Positions 24,266 through 33,025 of a stretch of DNA of 64,000 nucleotides are shown one piece after another. Positions within the stretch are counted from its first letter, which is position 1; every line of letters begins with the position of its first letter. Made by a program: the position numbers and the translations under genes. Origin of the DNA: Chloracidobacterium sp. Its GTDB lineage: Bacteria; Acidobacteriota; Blastocatellia; Pyrinomonadales; Pyrinomonadaceae. Below the pieces are notes generated by a model. The model ran no database searches, was not told where the DNA came from, and was given only the letters and a program-made list of their open reading frames with translations. The stretch spans positions 248,001 to 312,000 of the forward strand of contig JADJWP010000001.1 of the NCBI GenBank assembly GCA_016716305.1. The letters run 5' to 3'.

Positions 24266-25765
24266 ATGGAAGTTCAGGGTATTTCAGGCAATTTTTCCGC
24301 AGCCGGTGTGGATACGTTGGCGGTCGTCGTGTTTAAAGGTGAAAAGGCGAGTTCTTCGGAAATGAAAGAGCTTGACAAGCTCACGAACGGTCAGATCACT
24401 GCGGTGCTCAATTCCGAAGAGATCAAAGGTGATGTCGGAGACGTCGCCTTTCTGCGATTTGCACCAAAGGGAACCGTAAAAGCATCAGGTTTATTGCTTG
24501 TAGGTGTTGGCGAAAAGAAAGACTACAAGGCGTCTGGCGTCGCGACAGCTTCGGGAACGGCCACCCGTTATTTAAGAAGCCGCAATGCCAAGAGCTTCGC
24601 GTTTATGCCCAGAGCCGAAGGCAACGCGACTGAAATGGTTCAGAACGCGGTTCAGGGTTTTATTACGAGCCAATTCGAGCTTGATAAATACAAGACCAAG
24701 GACAAGAACTCAAAATCGATCACAAAGTTGATCGTATGTGTCGGCGAAGCGTCACCATCAGATCTGAAAAAGGGCATCGAACGCGGTCGTGCTATCGGTG
24801 AATCGATGAATTTCACGCGTGACCTCGCAAACGAACCTCCGAACATCCTTCATCCGACCGAAATGGCGAAACGAGCCGCGGCAATGGCGAAGCAGGTTGG
24901 CCTCAAATGCGAAATACTTGACGAGGCCAAAATGAAAAAGCTGGGGATGGGTTCTCTTCTTAGCGTCTCGCTTGGTTCCGAGCAGCCTGCCAAGTTAATC
25001 GTCTTGCGATATGTTCCGGCCCGATCAACATCAAAAAAGGGTGAACTGCTTGCATTGGTCGGAAAGGGCATTACCTTCGACACGGGCGGAATTTCTCTAA
25101 AACCGGGCGAAGGTATGGATGCGATGAAATACGACATGTCGGGCGGGGCCACCGTACTCGGCACGATGCGAGCGATCGCTTTACTCAAACCGAGCGTACC
25201 AGTTTTGGGGATCGTCGCAGCGGTTGAGAACATGCCCGATGGACGTGCTTCGCGGCCAAGCGACGTTGTCACGGCGTCGAACGGCAAGACGATCGAGATC
25301 TTGAACACCGACGCTGAAGGTCGTCTTATCCTCGCCGATGCAGTCGCCTATGCCGAAAAGCTTGGGGCAACGCGGATAGTCGATATGGCCACCCTAACCG
25401 GTGCCGTCATTATCGCCCTTGGCGATCAGAACACGGGCATAATGGGTAATGACCAGGGTCTAATTGACAAGTTGATCTCGTGCGGATCGGAAGTTGGCGA
25501 AGGATTCTGGCAGTTGCCGCTAAGCCCAGAATATAGCAAGCAGATCCGCTCGGACATAGCCGATATCAAAAACATCGGGCCGCGCGGAAAAGCCGGTACC
25601 ATCATGGGAGCCGTTTTCATCCAGGAATTCGTCGATAAGGCGAAGTGGGCACACCTGGACATCGCTGGAACCGCATGGTCTGACAGTGCTAAGCCCCACC
25701 AGGCAAAGGGCCCGACGGGCGTCGCAGTTCGAACCCTTTTGAAGTTCGTCGAGGCATCGCAGTAG
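24266..25765 (+). CDS. pepA: Leucyl aminopeptidase (M17)
   Basis: A 499-residue M17 aminopeptidase of usual length. The two-metal site motifs are visible: V-G-K-G-I-T-F-D-T-G-G, the K-Y-D-M-S-G-G block and the signature N-T-D-A-E-G-R-L-I-L-A-D-A. The N-terminal domain (about 1-170) is the usual macro-like fold. It removes N-terminal residues in the cytoplasm as a hexamer. I chose the ATG at 24266 because GAGGA lies 5 bases upstream; a TTG 12 bases earlier is less likely. A terminator follows. Confidence 0.94.
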   Translation: MEVQGISGNFSAAGVDTLAVVVFKGEKASSSEMKELDKLTNGQITAVLNSEEIKGDVGDVAFLRFAPKGTVKASGLLLVGVGEKKDYKASGVATASGTATRYLRSRNAKSFAFMPRAEGNATEMVQNAVQGFITSQFELDKYKTKDKNSKSITKLIVCVGEASPSDLKKGIERGRAIGESMNFTRDLANEPPNILHPTEMAKRAAAMAKQVGLKCEILDEAKMKKLGMGSLLSVSLGSEQPAKLIVLRYVPARSTSKKGELLALVGKGITFDTGGISLKPGEGMDAMKYDMSGGATVLGTMRAIALLKPSVPVLGIVAAVENMPDGRASRPSDVVTASNGKTIEILNTDAEGRLILADAVAYAEKLGATRIVDMATLTGAVIIALGDQNTGIMGNDQGLIDKLISCGSEVGEGFWQLPLSPEYSKQIRSDIADIKNIGPRGKAGTIMGAVFIQEFVDKAKWAHLDIAGTAWSDSAKPHQAKGPTGVAVRTLLKFVEASQ

Positions 25766-25788
25766 CCACATCCACTGCCACGTTGGGC

Positions 25789-25824
25789 AAAAGCCGGTCG
25801 CAGTAATTGCGGCCGGCTTTTATT
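25789..25824 (+). terminator. Rho-independent terminator after pepA
   Basis: AAAAGCCGGTCGC at 25789-25801 pairs with GCGGCCGGCTTTT at 25809-25821 (9 perfect pairs plus inner pairs) and ends in TTTTATT. The A/T symmetry could serve both strands. Confidence 0.85.
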
Positions 25825-25912
25825 GTGACTTTGCTGCTGATCTGCGGTATCATTTCGGGTCGGTTGTTGTGGCTCTGCCCTCTTGACCATGCGAGCTTCC
25901 ATTCAACACCCT

Positions 25913-26800
25913 ATGCAAAGAAACATCGCTAATTTGTTGATTGCAGGAGCCCTGCTTCTGATCGTAACGGCTTGTTTTTGCCGTTCCGATCGCGATCAAC
26001 AATCGACCGATGGTGACGAGCCTGAATTGAAACCCGTCGAATCCTCACCGGTAACCAACCGCGAACTGCAGCCTCCCCAATTGCGACAGGATGCCGGCGA
26101 CTTCATCGTCCTGCAAAGTAAAGAATCCGTCTCACGGTACCGTGCGATCGAGCAACATGTTCAATCGAACAAAATGCTTGAAAAGGCGGCAGAGGATCTC
26201 AACCGCGCCCTCATTCTGCCGCACGATATAAAGCTCAGGGCCAGGGACTGTGACGAATCGAACGCGTTTTATGATTCTGAAAGTCGCACGGTAACACTTT
26301 GTTACGAATTGATGGAACGGTTTTACAAGACGTTTCGTAATGCTGGAGCGAATGACGAGAAGGCAAAAGAAAGAATGTTCGATGCAACTCGATTTGTCTT
26401 TCTTCACGAGATCGGTCACGCACTTATCGACGCATACAAACTACCGATAACCGGGAACGAAGAAGACTCGGCTGACCGTCTTTCGAGTTTTGTAAATCTC
26501 ACCGAACTGGGCGATGATGGTGTCCGTGCCGTCTTTGCGGCAGCCGATGCTTTTGCAATAGAATCAAAGCAGCGTCAACCGGGTAAACGCCAACTTGCCG
26601 ACGAGCACTTGTTGCAGGAACAACGATTCTACAATTCGCTTTGTATGATCTATGGTTCCGATCCTGTTAAACACGCGAAAATATTGGATGCCGGCTACCT
26701 GCCGAAGGAAAGAGCCGCAAAATGCAAGAGCGAATACCAGCGAACCGTGCAAAGCTGGATTAGCCTGCTTGAGCCTTGGAGAAAAACTGTTCGAAGATAA
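25913..26800 (+). CDS. Putative metallopeptidase lipoprotein (DUF4344-like)
   Basis: A 295-residue lipoprotein from the ATG at 25913; an ATG at 25889 is possible, and neither has a ribosome site. The signal ends at the lipobox V-T-A-C (C21). The zinc-protease motif H-E-I-G-H-A is at 165-170, with a likely third ligand in the E-E-D-S-A-D block (183-188). The two flanking features, C-x-E-S-N-A-F-Y-D-S-E and C-Y-E-L-M, are typical of the DUF4344 putative metallopeptidases as I recall them. Target unknown. It is followed 16 bp downstream by another lipoprotein gene, probably one operon. Confidence 0.8.
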   Translation: MQRNIANLLIAGALLLIVTACFCRSDRDQQSTDGDEPELKPVESSPVTNRELQPPQLRQDAGDFIVLQSKESVSRYRAIEQHVQSNKMLEKAAEDLNRALILPHDIKLRARDCDESNAFYDSESRTVTLCYELMERFYKTFRNAGANDEKAKERMFDATRFVFLHEIGHALIDAYKLPITGNEEDSADRLSSFVNLTELGDDGVRAVFAAADAFAIESKQRQPGKRQLADEHLLQEQRFYNSLCMIYGSDPVKHAKILDAGYLPKERAAKCKSEYQRTVQSWISLLEPWRKTVRR

Positions 26801-26816
26801 ATTACGGAGAGAATCT

Positions 26817-27401
26817 ATGAAGCAAATCATTTCAAACCTGATAATGGGAAAAGATTCCAAGGTCAGCGGTGCGATCGCGATCGGGATCATCTCGCTGATC
26901 GTCCTTGGCTGTACGTGCGGTAAGAACCTGGATCTAGGAAATATTTCGTCCGAAAGTAACTCGAGCCGAACCGCGTCAAACGATTCGACGACATCCGACA
27001 CAAAGGCCGACGGCAGCCTTCCGTCTGAAAGTGTTATTCAAGCGTTGGTCCGTGAGACGACGACCGATTTCGCGAGGGCGATCGACACCGGAGATTTTTC
27101 GAGCATTTACGAGAAATCTTCAAGCGATTTTCAGTCGACCTACACCGAAGATCAGATGAAGGATGCCTTCAAGACGTTCACCAATCAAAAGAGCCGCGTT
27201 GTCCCGATCCTCGAACGTGCCTCCGGTATGACGTCTGAATTCTCGCCGGCCCCATACGTCCGAACCGAAAAGGGACTCAGCATTTTGGTTATCAACGGAA
27301 AGTACCCGACGAAACCGATCCCGGTGCGGACCGAATACGAATATGTTTTTCGCGGCGGCGAATGGAAAATGTTGAAGCTCATCGTTAAGATAACGAATTA
27401 G
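26817..27401 (+). CDS. Lipoprotein with NTF2-like-looking C-terminal domain
   Basis: A 194-residue protein from the ATG at 26817, which has GGAGAG 5 bases upstream. The hydrophobic segment (about 18-34) ends in the lipobox V-L-G-C followed by T-C-G-K, although the N-terminal region before it is longer than usual. A Ser/Asn/Thr-rich spacer (about 40-70) leads to a C-terminal domain that begins A-L-V-R-E-T-T-T-D-F-A-R-A-I-D-T-G-D-F and ends E-Y-E-Y-V-F-R-G-G-E-W-K-M-L-K-L. That helix-sheet pattern resembles NTF2/SnoaL-like folds; this is my inference. Function unknown. Confidence 0.7.
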   Translation: MKQIISNLIMGKDSKVSGAIAIGIISLIVLGCTCGKNLDLGNISSESNSSRTASNDSTTSDTKADGSLPSESVIQALVRETTTDFARAIDTGDFSSIYEKSSSDFQSTYTEDQMKDAFKTFTNQKSRVVPILERASGMTSEFSPAPYVRTEKGLSILVINGKYPTKPIPVRTEYEYVFRGGEWKMLKLIVKITN

Positions 27402-27426
27402 ATCGCTAGTGGATGACAGTTGTTGA

Positions 27427-27457
27427 AAGGCATCGATCTATGATCGGTGCCTTTTTG
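27427..27457 (+). terminator. Rho-independent terminator before sucC
   Basis: AAAGGCATCGATC at 27427-27439 pairs with GATCGGTGCCTTT at 27443-27455 (one wobble) and ends in five T. It separates the lipoprotein operon from sucC. Confidence 0.85.
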
Positions 27458-27508
27458 CATTTTCAACCGGCTAACGATAAACTCTTGATTTTCAACAGCC
27501 ATTTCGTT

Positions 27509-28669
27509 ATGAAGATCCACGAATATCAGGGCAAAGCCCTACTCAAAGACTATGGTGTTCCGGTACCGCGAGGCATCGTTGCCCGAACTCCGGAAGAAGC
27601 CGAAGCTGCCGCGAAGGAACTCGGCACTGACATCGTTGTCGTTAAAGCCCAGATCCACGCCGGCGGCCGCGGCAAGGGCGGCGGCGTAAAGCTGGCAAGA
27701 TCGCCTCAGGAAGCTAAGCAGATCGCGTCAGAAATGATAGGAATGCAGCTCGTCACCCATCAAACGGGCCCTGAAGGCCGCGAGGTCAAGACGCTGCTAA
27801 TCGAGGAAGGCCTTCCGATCGACAGAGAATTTTACCTTGGCATCACGCTCGACCGAGTCACCGGACGTAACACATTCATGGCATCGTCCGCCGGCGGTAT
27901 GGACATCGAAAAGGTCGCCGAAGAGACGCCAGAACTTATCCTAAAGGAGACGATCGATCCATCGGTCGGGATGCGTGCATTTCAAGCCCGCAAGTTGGCT
28001 TTCGGACTCGGAATTCCTGCCGATCTTGTGAATCAGGCTGCGAAATTCATGCTTTCGCTATATGAAGCTTACGAGAAGATGGATGCTTCAATAGTTGAGA
28101 TCAACCCATTTCTGTTGACCAAGGATAATCGGCTCATCGCTTTGGACGCAAAGGTCAATTTTGACGATAACGCGATGTTCCGTCATAAGGAATACGCCGA
28201 ACTTCGCGACCTTGACGAAGAGGAGCCGCTCGAGATCGAGGCTTCCAAGCACGACCTCAATTACATCAAGCTCGACGGCAACATCGGCTGTATGGTCAAT
28301 GGTGCCGGCCTTGCAATGGCAACAATGGACATCATCAAGCTCGCCGGCGGCGAACCTGCGAACTTTCTCGATGTCGGCGGCGGTGCATCGCAAGAGCGTG
28401 TCGAACAGGCATTTAAGATCCTCCTCGCTGACCCTAACGTCAAGGCTGTCTTGATCAACATCTTCGGGGGTATCGTGCGATGCGATATGGTTGCCAGCGG
28501 GGTTGTCGCCGCGGCAAAGAACCTCGGTATTTCGATCCCGATCGTCGCTAGACTCGAAGGCACCAATGTAGAAGCCGGTCGCGAGATCCTTGCTAATTCG
28601 GGTATTGGTATCATTCCCGCCGAAGGCATGAACGACGCCGCTGAAAAGGTCGTCGCTGCCGCCGCCTAA
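27509..28669 (+). CDS. sucC: Succinate-CoA ligase (ADP-forming) beta subunit
   Basis: A 386-residue SucC of standard length. The N-terminus M-K-I-H-E-Y-Q-G-K-A-L-L is diagnostic. The ATP-grasp landmarks K-A-Q-I-H-A-G-G-R-G-K-G and E-I-N-P-F are present, and the C-terminal CoA-ligase domain has L-D-V-G-G-G-A and N-I-F-G-G-I-V-R-C-D. It couples succinyl-CoA cleavage to ATP formation in the TCA cycle with the alpha subunit SucD. No sucD follows in this window, which is unusual. The start was placed at the conserved M; the upstream open frame passes through the terminator and is not coding. Confidence 0.95.
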   Translation: MKIHEYQGKALLKDYGVPVPRGIVARTPEEAEAAAKELGTDIVVVKAQIHAGGRGKGGGVKLARSPQEAKQIASEMIGMQLVTHQTGPEGREVKTLLIEEGLPIDREFYLGITLDRVTGRNTFMASSAGGMDIEKVAEETPELILKETIDPSVGMRAFQARKLAFGLGIPADLVNQAAKFMLSLYEAYEKMDASIVEINPFLLTKDNRLIALDAKVNFDDNAMFRHKEYAELRDLDEEEPLEIEASKHDLNYIKLDGNIGCMVNGAGLAMATMDIIKLAGGEPANFLDVGGGASQERVEQAFKILLADPNVKAVLINIFGGIVRCDMVASGVVAAAKNLGISIPIVARLEGTNVEAGREILANSGIGIIPAEGMNDAAEKVVAAAA

Positions 28670-28674
28670 CCTCA

Positions 28675-28698
28675 GAGTGCGCGATTCATCGCGCACTC
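28675..28698 (+). terminator. Terminator-like hairpin after sucC
   Basis: A perfect 10-bp stem (GAGTGCGCGA / TCGCGCACTC) with a 4-base loop lies 6 bases after the sucC stop codon. It lacks a clean T-run, so it may be a weak terminator or an RNA-stability hairpin. Confidence 0.5.
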
Positions 28699-28787
28699 GC
28701 GACTTTCTCCCCAAAGCAACCATTTCCCGGCCTCTTGTCATCTCTAACAATAGTCTCGACCACACTTAGAACGATAAGGACAAAAGA

Positions 28788-30956
28788 ATGAATAAGATAG
28801 GGATATTTCTCCTGACGGTATCGGTGTGCGTACATACCACATATTCCCAACCAGCACGATCTGCTCGGCAGGCCCCTGTTGCCGGCATTGCCGCCGCTGA
28901 TTCCGCAACATTGCCCATCCGCCGCGTGATCTTGTATTCGAACGGCGTCGCCTATATCGAACGGCGAGGCGTCATTTCAGGCAATGCGGAAGTGAACCTT
29001 TCGTTCAAGCAATCGCAAGTCGATGATGTGCTGAAATCCATGGTAGTGCTCGACCTTGGACAGGGCAAGATCGGTGCGGTTTCGTACAATTCTTCGGCTC
29101 CTGCATCGGCCCGAACAGCCGAGATACCGTTCAGCATTGATTCCGAATCCAGACAGGATGAGGATTCGCCGGGCGGACTAGCCGGCGTACTGTCACAGCT
29201 TCAGGGTGCGAAGGTCATCGTGACATCCGCTAGAGGCACTGCTGCGGGTTCGATCCTGACCGTCGAAAAACGCAATACCGAAGTAAGGACCCGAGAAGGC
29301 AGCGGACCAAACACGATTAACGAATTCAGCTACTCCCTCGTTCTGGCATCCGAATCCGGAGACATCACCGCATTCGATCTTGCCGAGATCCGCGGCGTCA
29401 AGTTGCTGGAAGAAGCGACCCGGAAGGACATTAGCGAATTTGCCAATGCAACTGCATCGACCCGACGGCGCGACGCAAAAACGATCACAATAACCTCCGA
29501 CGGCACAGGCCGGCGTGAAATGATCGTCAGCTATACCGTTGCCGCACCGATCTGGAAAACGACATACCGCGTAGTCCTTGGTGATGACGGCAAGCCTTTT
29601 TTCCAGGGTTGGGCGATAGTGGACAACGTAAGCGACGAAAACTGGACGAATGTCCAGCTTTCTCTGGTTTCCGGTTCACCTGTCTCCTTTATCCAAAATC
29701 TCCAGAAGCCGCTTTACCGCTATCGGCCGATCATTCCTATCCCTGATGACCTCAATCTCGACCCGCAGATATACGACGCCGAGACCGGTGTTGGATATGG
29801 TGCGGGCTCAGGATCAGGCTCTGGTTCCGTCTCTGGTGATGGTTACGGCTCCGGGACGGCGAATTCGGTGGTCAACGTCACGGCAACCCAGAATATGTTG
29901 TCGCTCTTGCCCGGAGCGTCTACGTCCGTTAGCGATGCGCTGATCAGCGAACGAAGCGGTGTTCAAACGGCTGCGACCGGTAACGAGCTCGGCGATCTGT
30001 TCGAATATCGCATCGATACGCCAGTCACGGTCGAACGAAACCGTTCGGCTCTGATACCGATCGTTCAGACGCGAATGGAGGGCGAGCGAATCTCGATCTA
30101 TAACGAGGGTGCCCGGAAAGATCGTCCGATGGGCGGGATGATGTTGAGCAACACGACCCCTCTCACCTTTGAGGGCGGCAGCCTGACCGTACTTGATCGC
30201 GATGCATATGCGGGTGAGGCCCTGATGGAACGTCTTAAGCCCAAGGAACGCCGCCTCATCTCGTTCGCGCTCGACCTTGGGACCCGCGTAACGACAAAAA
30301 CTGAGACCGATCTACGTCCGGTTCAGCTCATAAAAGTAGTCGATGGCGTATTCCAGGCACATTATTTTCGTCAAGATGCCAAGACCTATTCGATCTCGAA
30401 CCAAACGGACAGGACCAAAACGATCTACGTCGAGCATCCGGTCAGGAATAAGTGGGGGCTCGCCGAAGGGTCTGCAACGCCCGAGACCATTACGGATCGA
30501 TATTACCGTTTCCGTGTTGAACTTAAGCCATTCGAAACCGTATTGCTTCCTGTCGTAGAGCAGCAGGGACAGATGGACGCCTACAGGCTCTCGAGTTTTT
30601 CCCGTGACCAGCTTGACCTTTTCGTTACCCGCAGATACATCGACGAGCCGACACGGCAACGGCTTGAACGGCTGATCGAATTGCGATCTCAGGTCAATCA
30701 ATTAAATGTGAAGTTGGCGGCCCTCGAGACTGACGAGCGTCGCATCGCGGACGATCAAAAACGGCTGCGTGAGAACATCGAGGCATTGGCCAAGACACCC
30801 GAGGCAAAGACACTGATCTCTCGCTACATCGCGAAGGCTAACGAACAGGAATCGCGGCTTGAGCAGATCGAAAATGAACGTAAAGAGATGCTCGCTGAGA
30901 AAGATCGGCTTGAACGCGACCTCGCAGCCGAGATCAGGAATTTTGAGGTAAAATAA
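28788..30956 (+). CDS. Exported DUF4139-domain protein
   Basis: A 722-residue protein with a signal peptide (about 1-20, ending T-Y-S-Q). Residues about 45-100 hold the DUF4140-like N-terminal strand block (V-I-L-Y-S-N-G-V-A-Y-I-E-R-R-G) and about 240-600 the DUF4139-type domain (Y-T-V-A-A-P-I-W-K-T-T-Y-R, L-S-L-V-S-G-x-P-V-S-F). A Gly/Ser-only hinge near residue 340-362 interrupts the domain. The C-terminus (about 615-720) is a charged coiled coil. The family is exported and poorly characterised. It is convergent with the HGSNAT-like gene (4-bp gap). Confidence 0.85.
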   Translation: MNKIGIFLLTVSVCVHTTYSQPARSARQAPVAGIAAADSATLPIRRVILYSNGVAYIERRGVISGNAEVNLSFKQSQVDDVLKSMVVLDLGQGKIGAVSYNSSAPASARTAEIPFSIDSESRQDEDSPGGLAGVLSQLQGAKVIVTSARGTAAGSILTVEKRNTEVRTREGSGPNTINEFSYSLVLASESGDITAFDLAEIRGVKLLEEATRKDISEFANATASTRRRDAKTITITSDGTGRREMIVSYTVAAPIWKTTYRVVLGDDGKPFFQGWAIVDNVSDENWTNVQLSLVSGSPVSFIQNLQKPLYRYRPIIPIPDDLNLDPQIYDAETGVGYGAGSGSGSGSVSGDGYGSGTANSVVNVTATQNMLSLLPGASTSVSDALISERSGVQTAATGNELGDLFEYRIDTPVTVERNRSALIPIVQTRMEGERISIYNEGARKDRPMGGMMLSNTTPLTFEGGSLTVLDRDAYAGEALMERLKPKERRLISFALDLGTRVTTKTETDLRPVQLIKVVDGVFQAHYFRQDAKTYSISNQTDRTKTIYVEHPVRNKWGLAEGSATPETITDRYYRFRVELKPFETVLLPVVEQQGQMDAYRLSSFSRDQLDLFVTRRYIDEPTRQRLERLIELRSQVNQLNVKLAALETDERRIADDQKRLRENIEALAKTPEAKTLISRYIAKANEQESRLEQIENERKEMLAEKDRLERDLAAEIRNFEVK

Positions 30957-30960
30957 CTCC

Positions 30961-32349
30961 TTAGAACTTGATGAAGATCCGCCGGCGATAAAGCAGCCAC
31001 ATCAAAAGGAGCCAGCATAGGATGAATCCTATCGCGTAGGCAAGCGAAGCGTTGATCGGCTCTGCCCAGGTCAGAAACAGATTACTAAAAACCCATTGCT
31101 GGAGCGAGACGGTCTTGTCGTCGCCCGTCGGGATCCGGATCATGCCCATGACACGCGCCATGATACCCGAGAATACGAAAAGGGCGAGGGCATTGACGCC
31201 GAAGATAACAAACGGCTTTGCCCAGCGTTTGTAACCCTTGATGTCGATCAAGTAATAGCAGAAACCAAGCGTCAACAAAGCTAACCCCGACGTATAAACC
31301 ACATACGAACTCGTCCAGAGCGATTTGTTAAGTGGGAAAACCAAGCTCCAGGACCACCCGATCGCCAGCAGGACAGTCCCTGCAAAAAATAATCCAACCG
31401 CGATGTCAGTCTTTGTTCTGTTTGGCCCTATATTTAGACCATCAGCAAGGATCTTCTCGTCAACCGACGGCGTCGAATCCCCGGTTTCTATAAATCGAGA
31501 ACTTTTCGCCGACGCTAACCACGTACCGGTCAACACACCAGTGAGTGTGGTGACGATCGCAGGGATCGTCGAGAGAATGCCCTCCGGATCAAAAACCTTA
31601 GCCGAACGCCACATATGTGCTTCCGTCAATATCGCACGGTCAAGCCAGGCAGCGAGGTTGCAGGCCTTATCATCTATCGAGGTGACGTCGCAACCTGGAA
31701 CCGGCACGGCGGTCATAACCAGCCAGTAGATCAGCAAAAGAGCGACACCGATGACCGTCTGCTGCTTCCAGGTGGTATGGAGGTAGATTAGTGACACGAC
31801 CAGATAACAAACCGCGATCCGCTGCAATACACCCGGGATCCGCATCTGACCGACGTTGTAAGGGACGATCGTATATCCGCCGATATAATGACCAAGCACG
31901 ATCATCGCCCAAAGCCCGATGAGTCCGAATGCGATCTTGAATTTTCGGAGAAACAGGAAATAAAGCGATGAGATTATCGAAAGACATGCGATCCACTTCA
32001 GCGGCCACGGGATCGTCGTCTCGCCCATCACGAAGAACGGTACGGCAGACATCGCAAGGCCGGTAGCAAAGATCGCGGCCGCACGTGAAAAGATCTTCGT
32101 ATAAACGGCCCGGGTGATCCCTTCGGTGACGCGTTTGCTCAGTGCCAACGGTATAGCAACGCCGACGATGAACAAGAAGAACGGAAAGACGTAATCGGTC
32201 GGTGTAACGCCATGCCATTCCGCATGCTTGAGCGGCCCGTAGATGGCCGACCACGTTCCGGGATTATTAACAAGCACCATGCCGGCGATCGTCATACCGC
32301 GAAAAACATCGAGCGAGATCAGCCGATCCTGTATTGGGGTTTCCGCCAT
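30961..32349 (-). CDS. HGSNAT-like membrane acyltransferase (DUF5009/DUF1624 type)
   Basis: A 462-residue polytopic membrane protein from the ATG at 32349 (M-A-E-T-P-I-Q-D-R-L); a GTG 33 bases earlier is in frame but less likely. The N-terminal R-L-I-S-L-D-V-F-R-G-M-T-I-A-G-M block and P-F-F-L-F-I-V-G are hallmarks of the heparan-alpha-glucosaminide N-acetyltransferase-like family, with about ten to eleven hydrophobic segments. In eukaryotes the family moves acetyl groups across the membrane onto sugars; bacterial members are thought to modify envelope glycans. No glycan genes adjoin it. Confidence 0.85.
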   Translation of the reverse strand: MAETPIQDRLISLDVFRGMTIAGMVLVNNPGTWSAIYGPLKHAEWHGVTPTDYVFPFFLFIVGVAIPLALSKRVTEGITRAVYTKIFSRAAAIFATGLAMSAVPFFVMGETTIPWPLKWIACLSIISSLYFLFLRKFKIAFGLIGLWAMIVLGHYIGGYTIVPYNVGQMRIPGVLQRIAVCYLVVSLIYLHTTWKQQTVIGVALLLIYWLVMTAVPVPGCDVTSIDDKACNLAAWLDRAILTEAHMWRSAKVFDPEGILSTIPAIVTTLTGVLTGTWLASAKSSRFIETGDSTPSVDEKILADGLNIGPNRTKTDIAVGLFFAGTVLLAIGWSWSLVFPLNKSLWTSSYVVYTSGLALLTLGFCYYLIDIKGYKRWAKPFVIFGVNALALFVFSGIMARVMGMIRIPTGDDKTVSLQQWVFSNLFLTWAEPINASLAYAIGFILCWLLLMWLLYRRRIFIKF

Positions 32350-32464
32350 CGATTTTGCGCAAGGACTGCTAGTTTCTAACACAAAACGATGTGTCAGGTC
32401 TATCGGCGCTCACGGAGTTACGGTCTAGAGGATCCACAAGGGGTAGGACATAATCGACGTTTTG

Positions 32465-32983
32465 TCACCAACCGAGTCTTTTTCGTGTACCGGTAATGTG
32501 AGCGGTGTGGTGACGGGAATGCCATGCGTAAAGCCCAAGTACGTGATCAAGCTTCCAGTTCCCTGTTTCGGGATGAATGAACTCACGTTCGTAGTCGGCA
32601 TCGCTCATGTTTCGCAGAAGCTCGACCCAACGGCTGTGAACGCCACGGATGATCTCGAGCGAATCGTCGATCGGCATTTGGCTGTCAGCAAGCTCAGCCC
32701 ATCGTTCTTCGTAGTAAGGGCGGATCGTCGGCGGTGCGTCCTCGGTCAACGCCAGCTTAAAGCGGCAAAACGAATTGATATGACTGTCTGCGATGTGATG
32801 AACGGTCTGCCTCAACGTCCATCCGCCGTCGCGATACGCCGTGTTAAGTTGTTCGACGCTTAGGCCGTCGACCGCGGTGGTGATATTCGCCGGCAGATTG
32901 GCGATCGTATTGATATTCTCGGGCCGCGAACCGTAGGCGGCAAGTTCAAATTTTCCGATCGGATAACGAAGGTCTTGTTCCAT
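32465..32983 (-). CDS. DinB/YfiT-family putative metal-dependent transferase
   Basis: A 172-residue four-helix-bundle protein. The three-histidine metal site of the DinB/YfiT superfamily is visible: H-H-I-A-D-S-H-I-N in the middle and W-H-S-R-H-H near the C-terminus. The N-terminal L-R-Y-P-I-G-K-F is typical of YfiT-like proteins, which in Bacillus-type organisms act as bacillithiol S-transferases. The thiol partner in this organism is unknown. It stands between the HGSNAT-like gene and dnaB, on the same strand. Confidence 0.88.
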   Translation of the reverse strand: MEQDLRYPIGKFELAAYGSRPENINTIANLPANITTAVDGLSVEQLNTAYRDGGWTLRQTVHHIADSHINSFCRFKLALTEDAPPTIRPYYEERWAELADSQMPIDDSLEIIRGVHSRWVELLRNMSDADYEREFIHPETGNWKLDHVLGLYAWHSRHHTAHITGTRKRLGW

Positions 32984-33025
32984 AATGAGCCTTGATCTGC
33001 CCGGCTGGCGCTTTTCGCAAGACAG

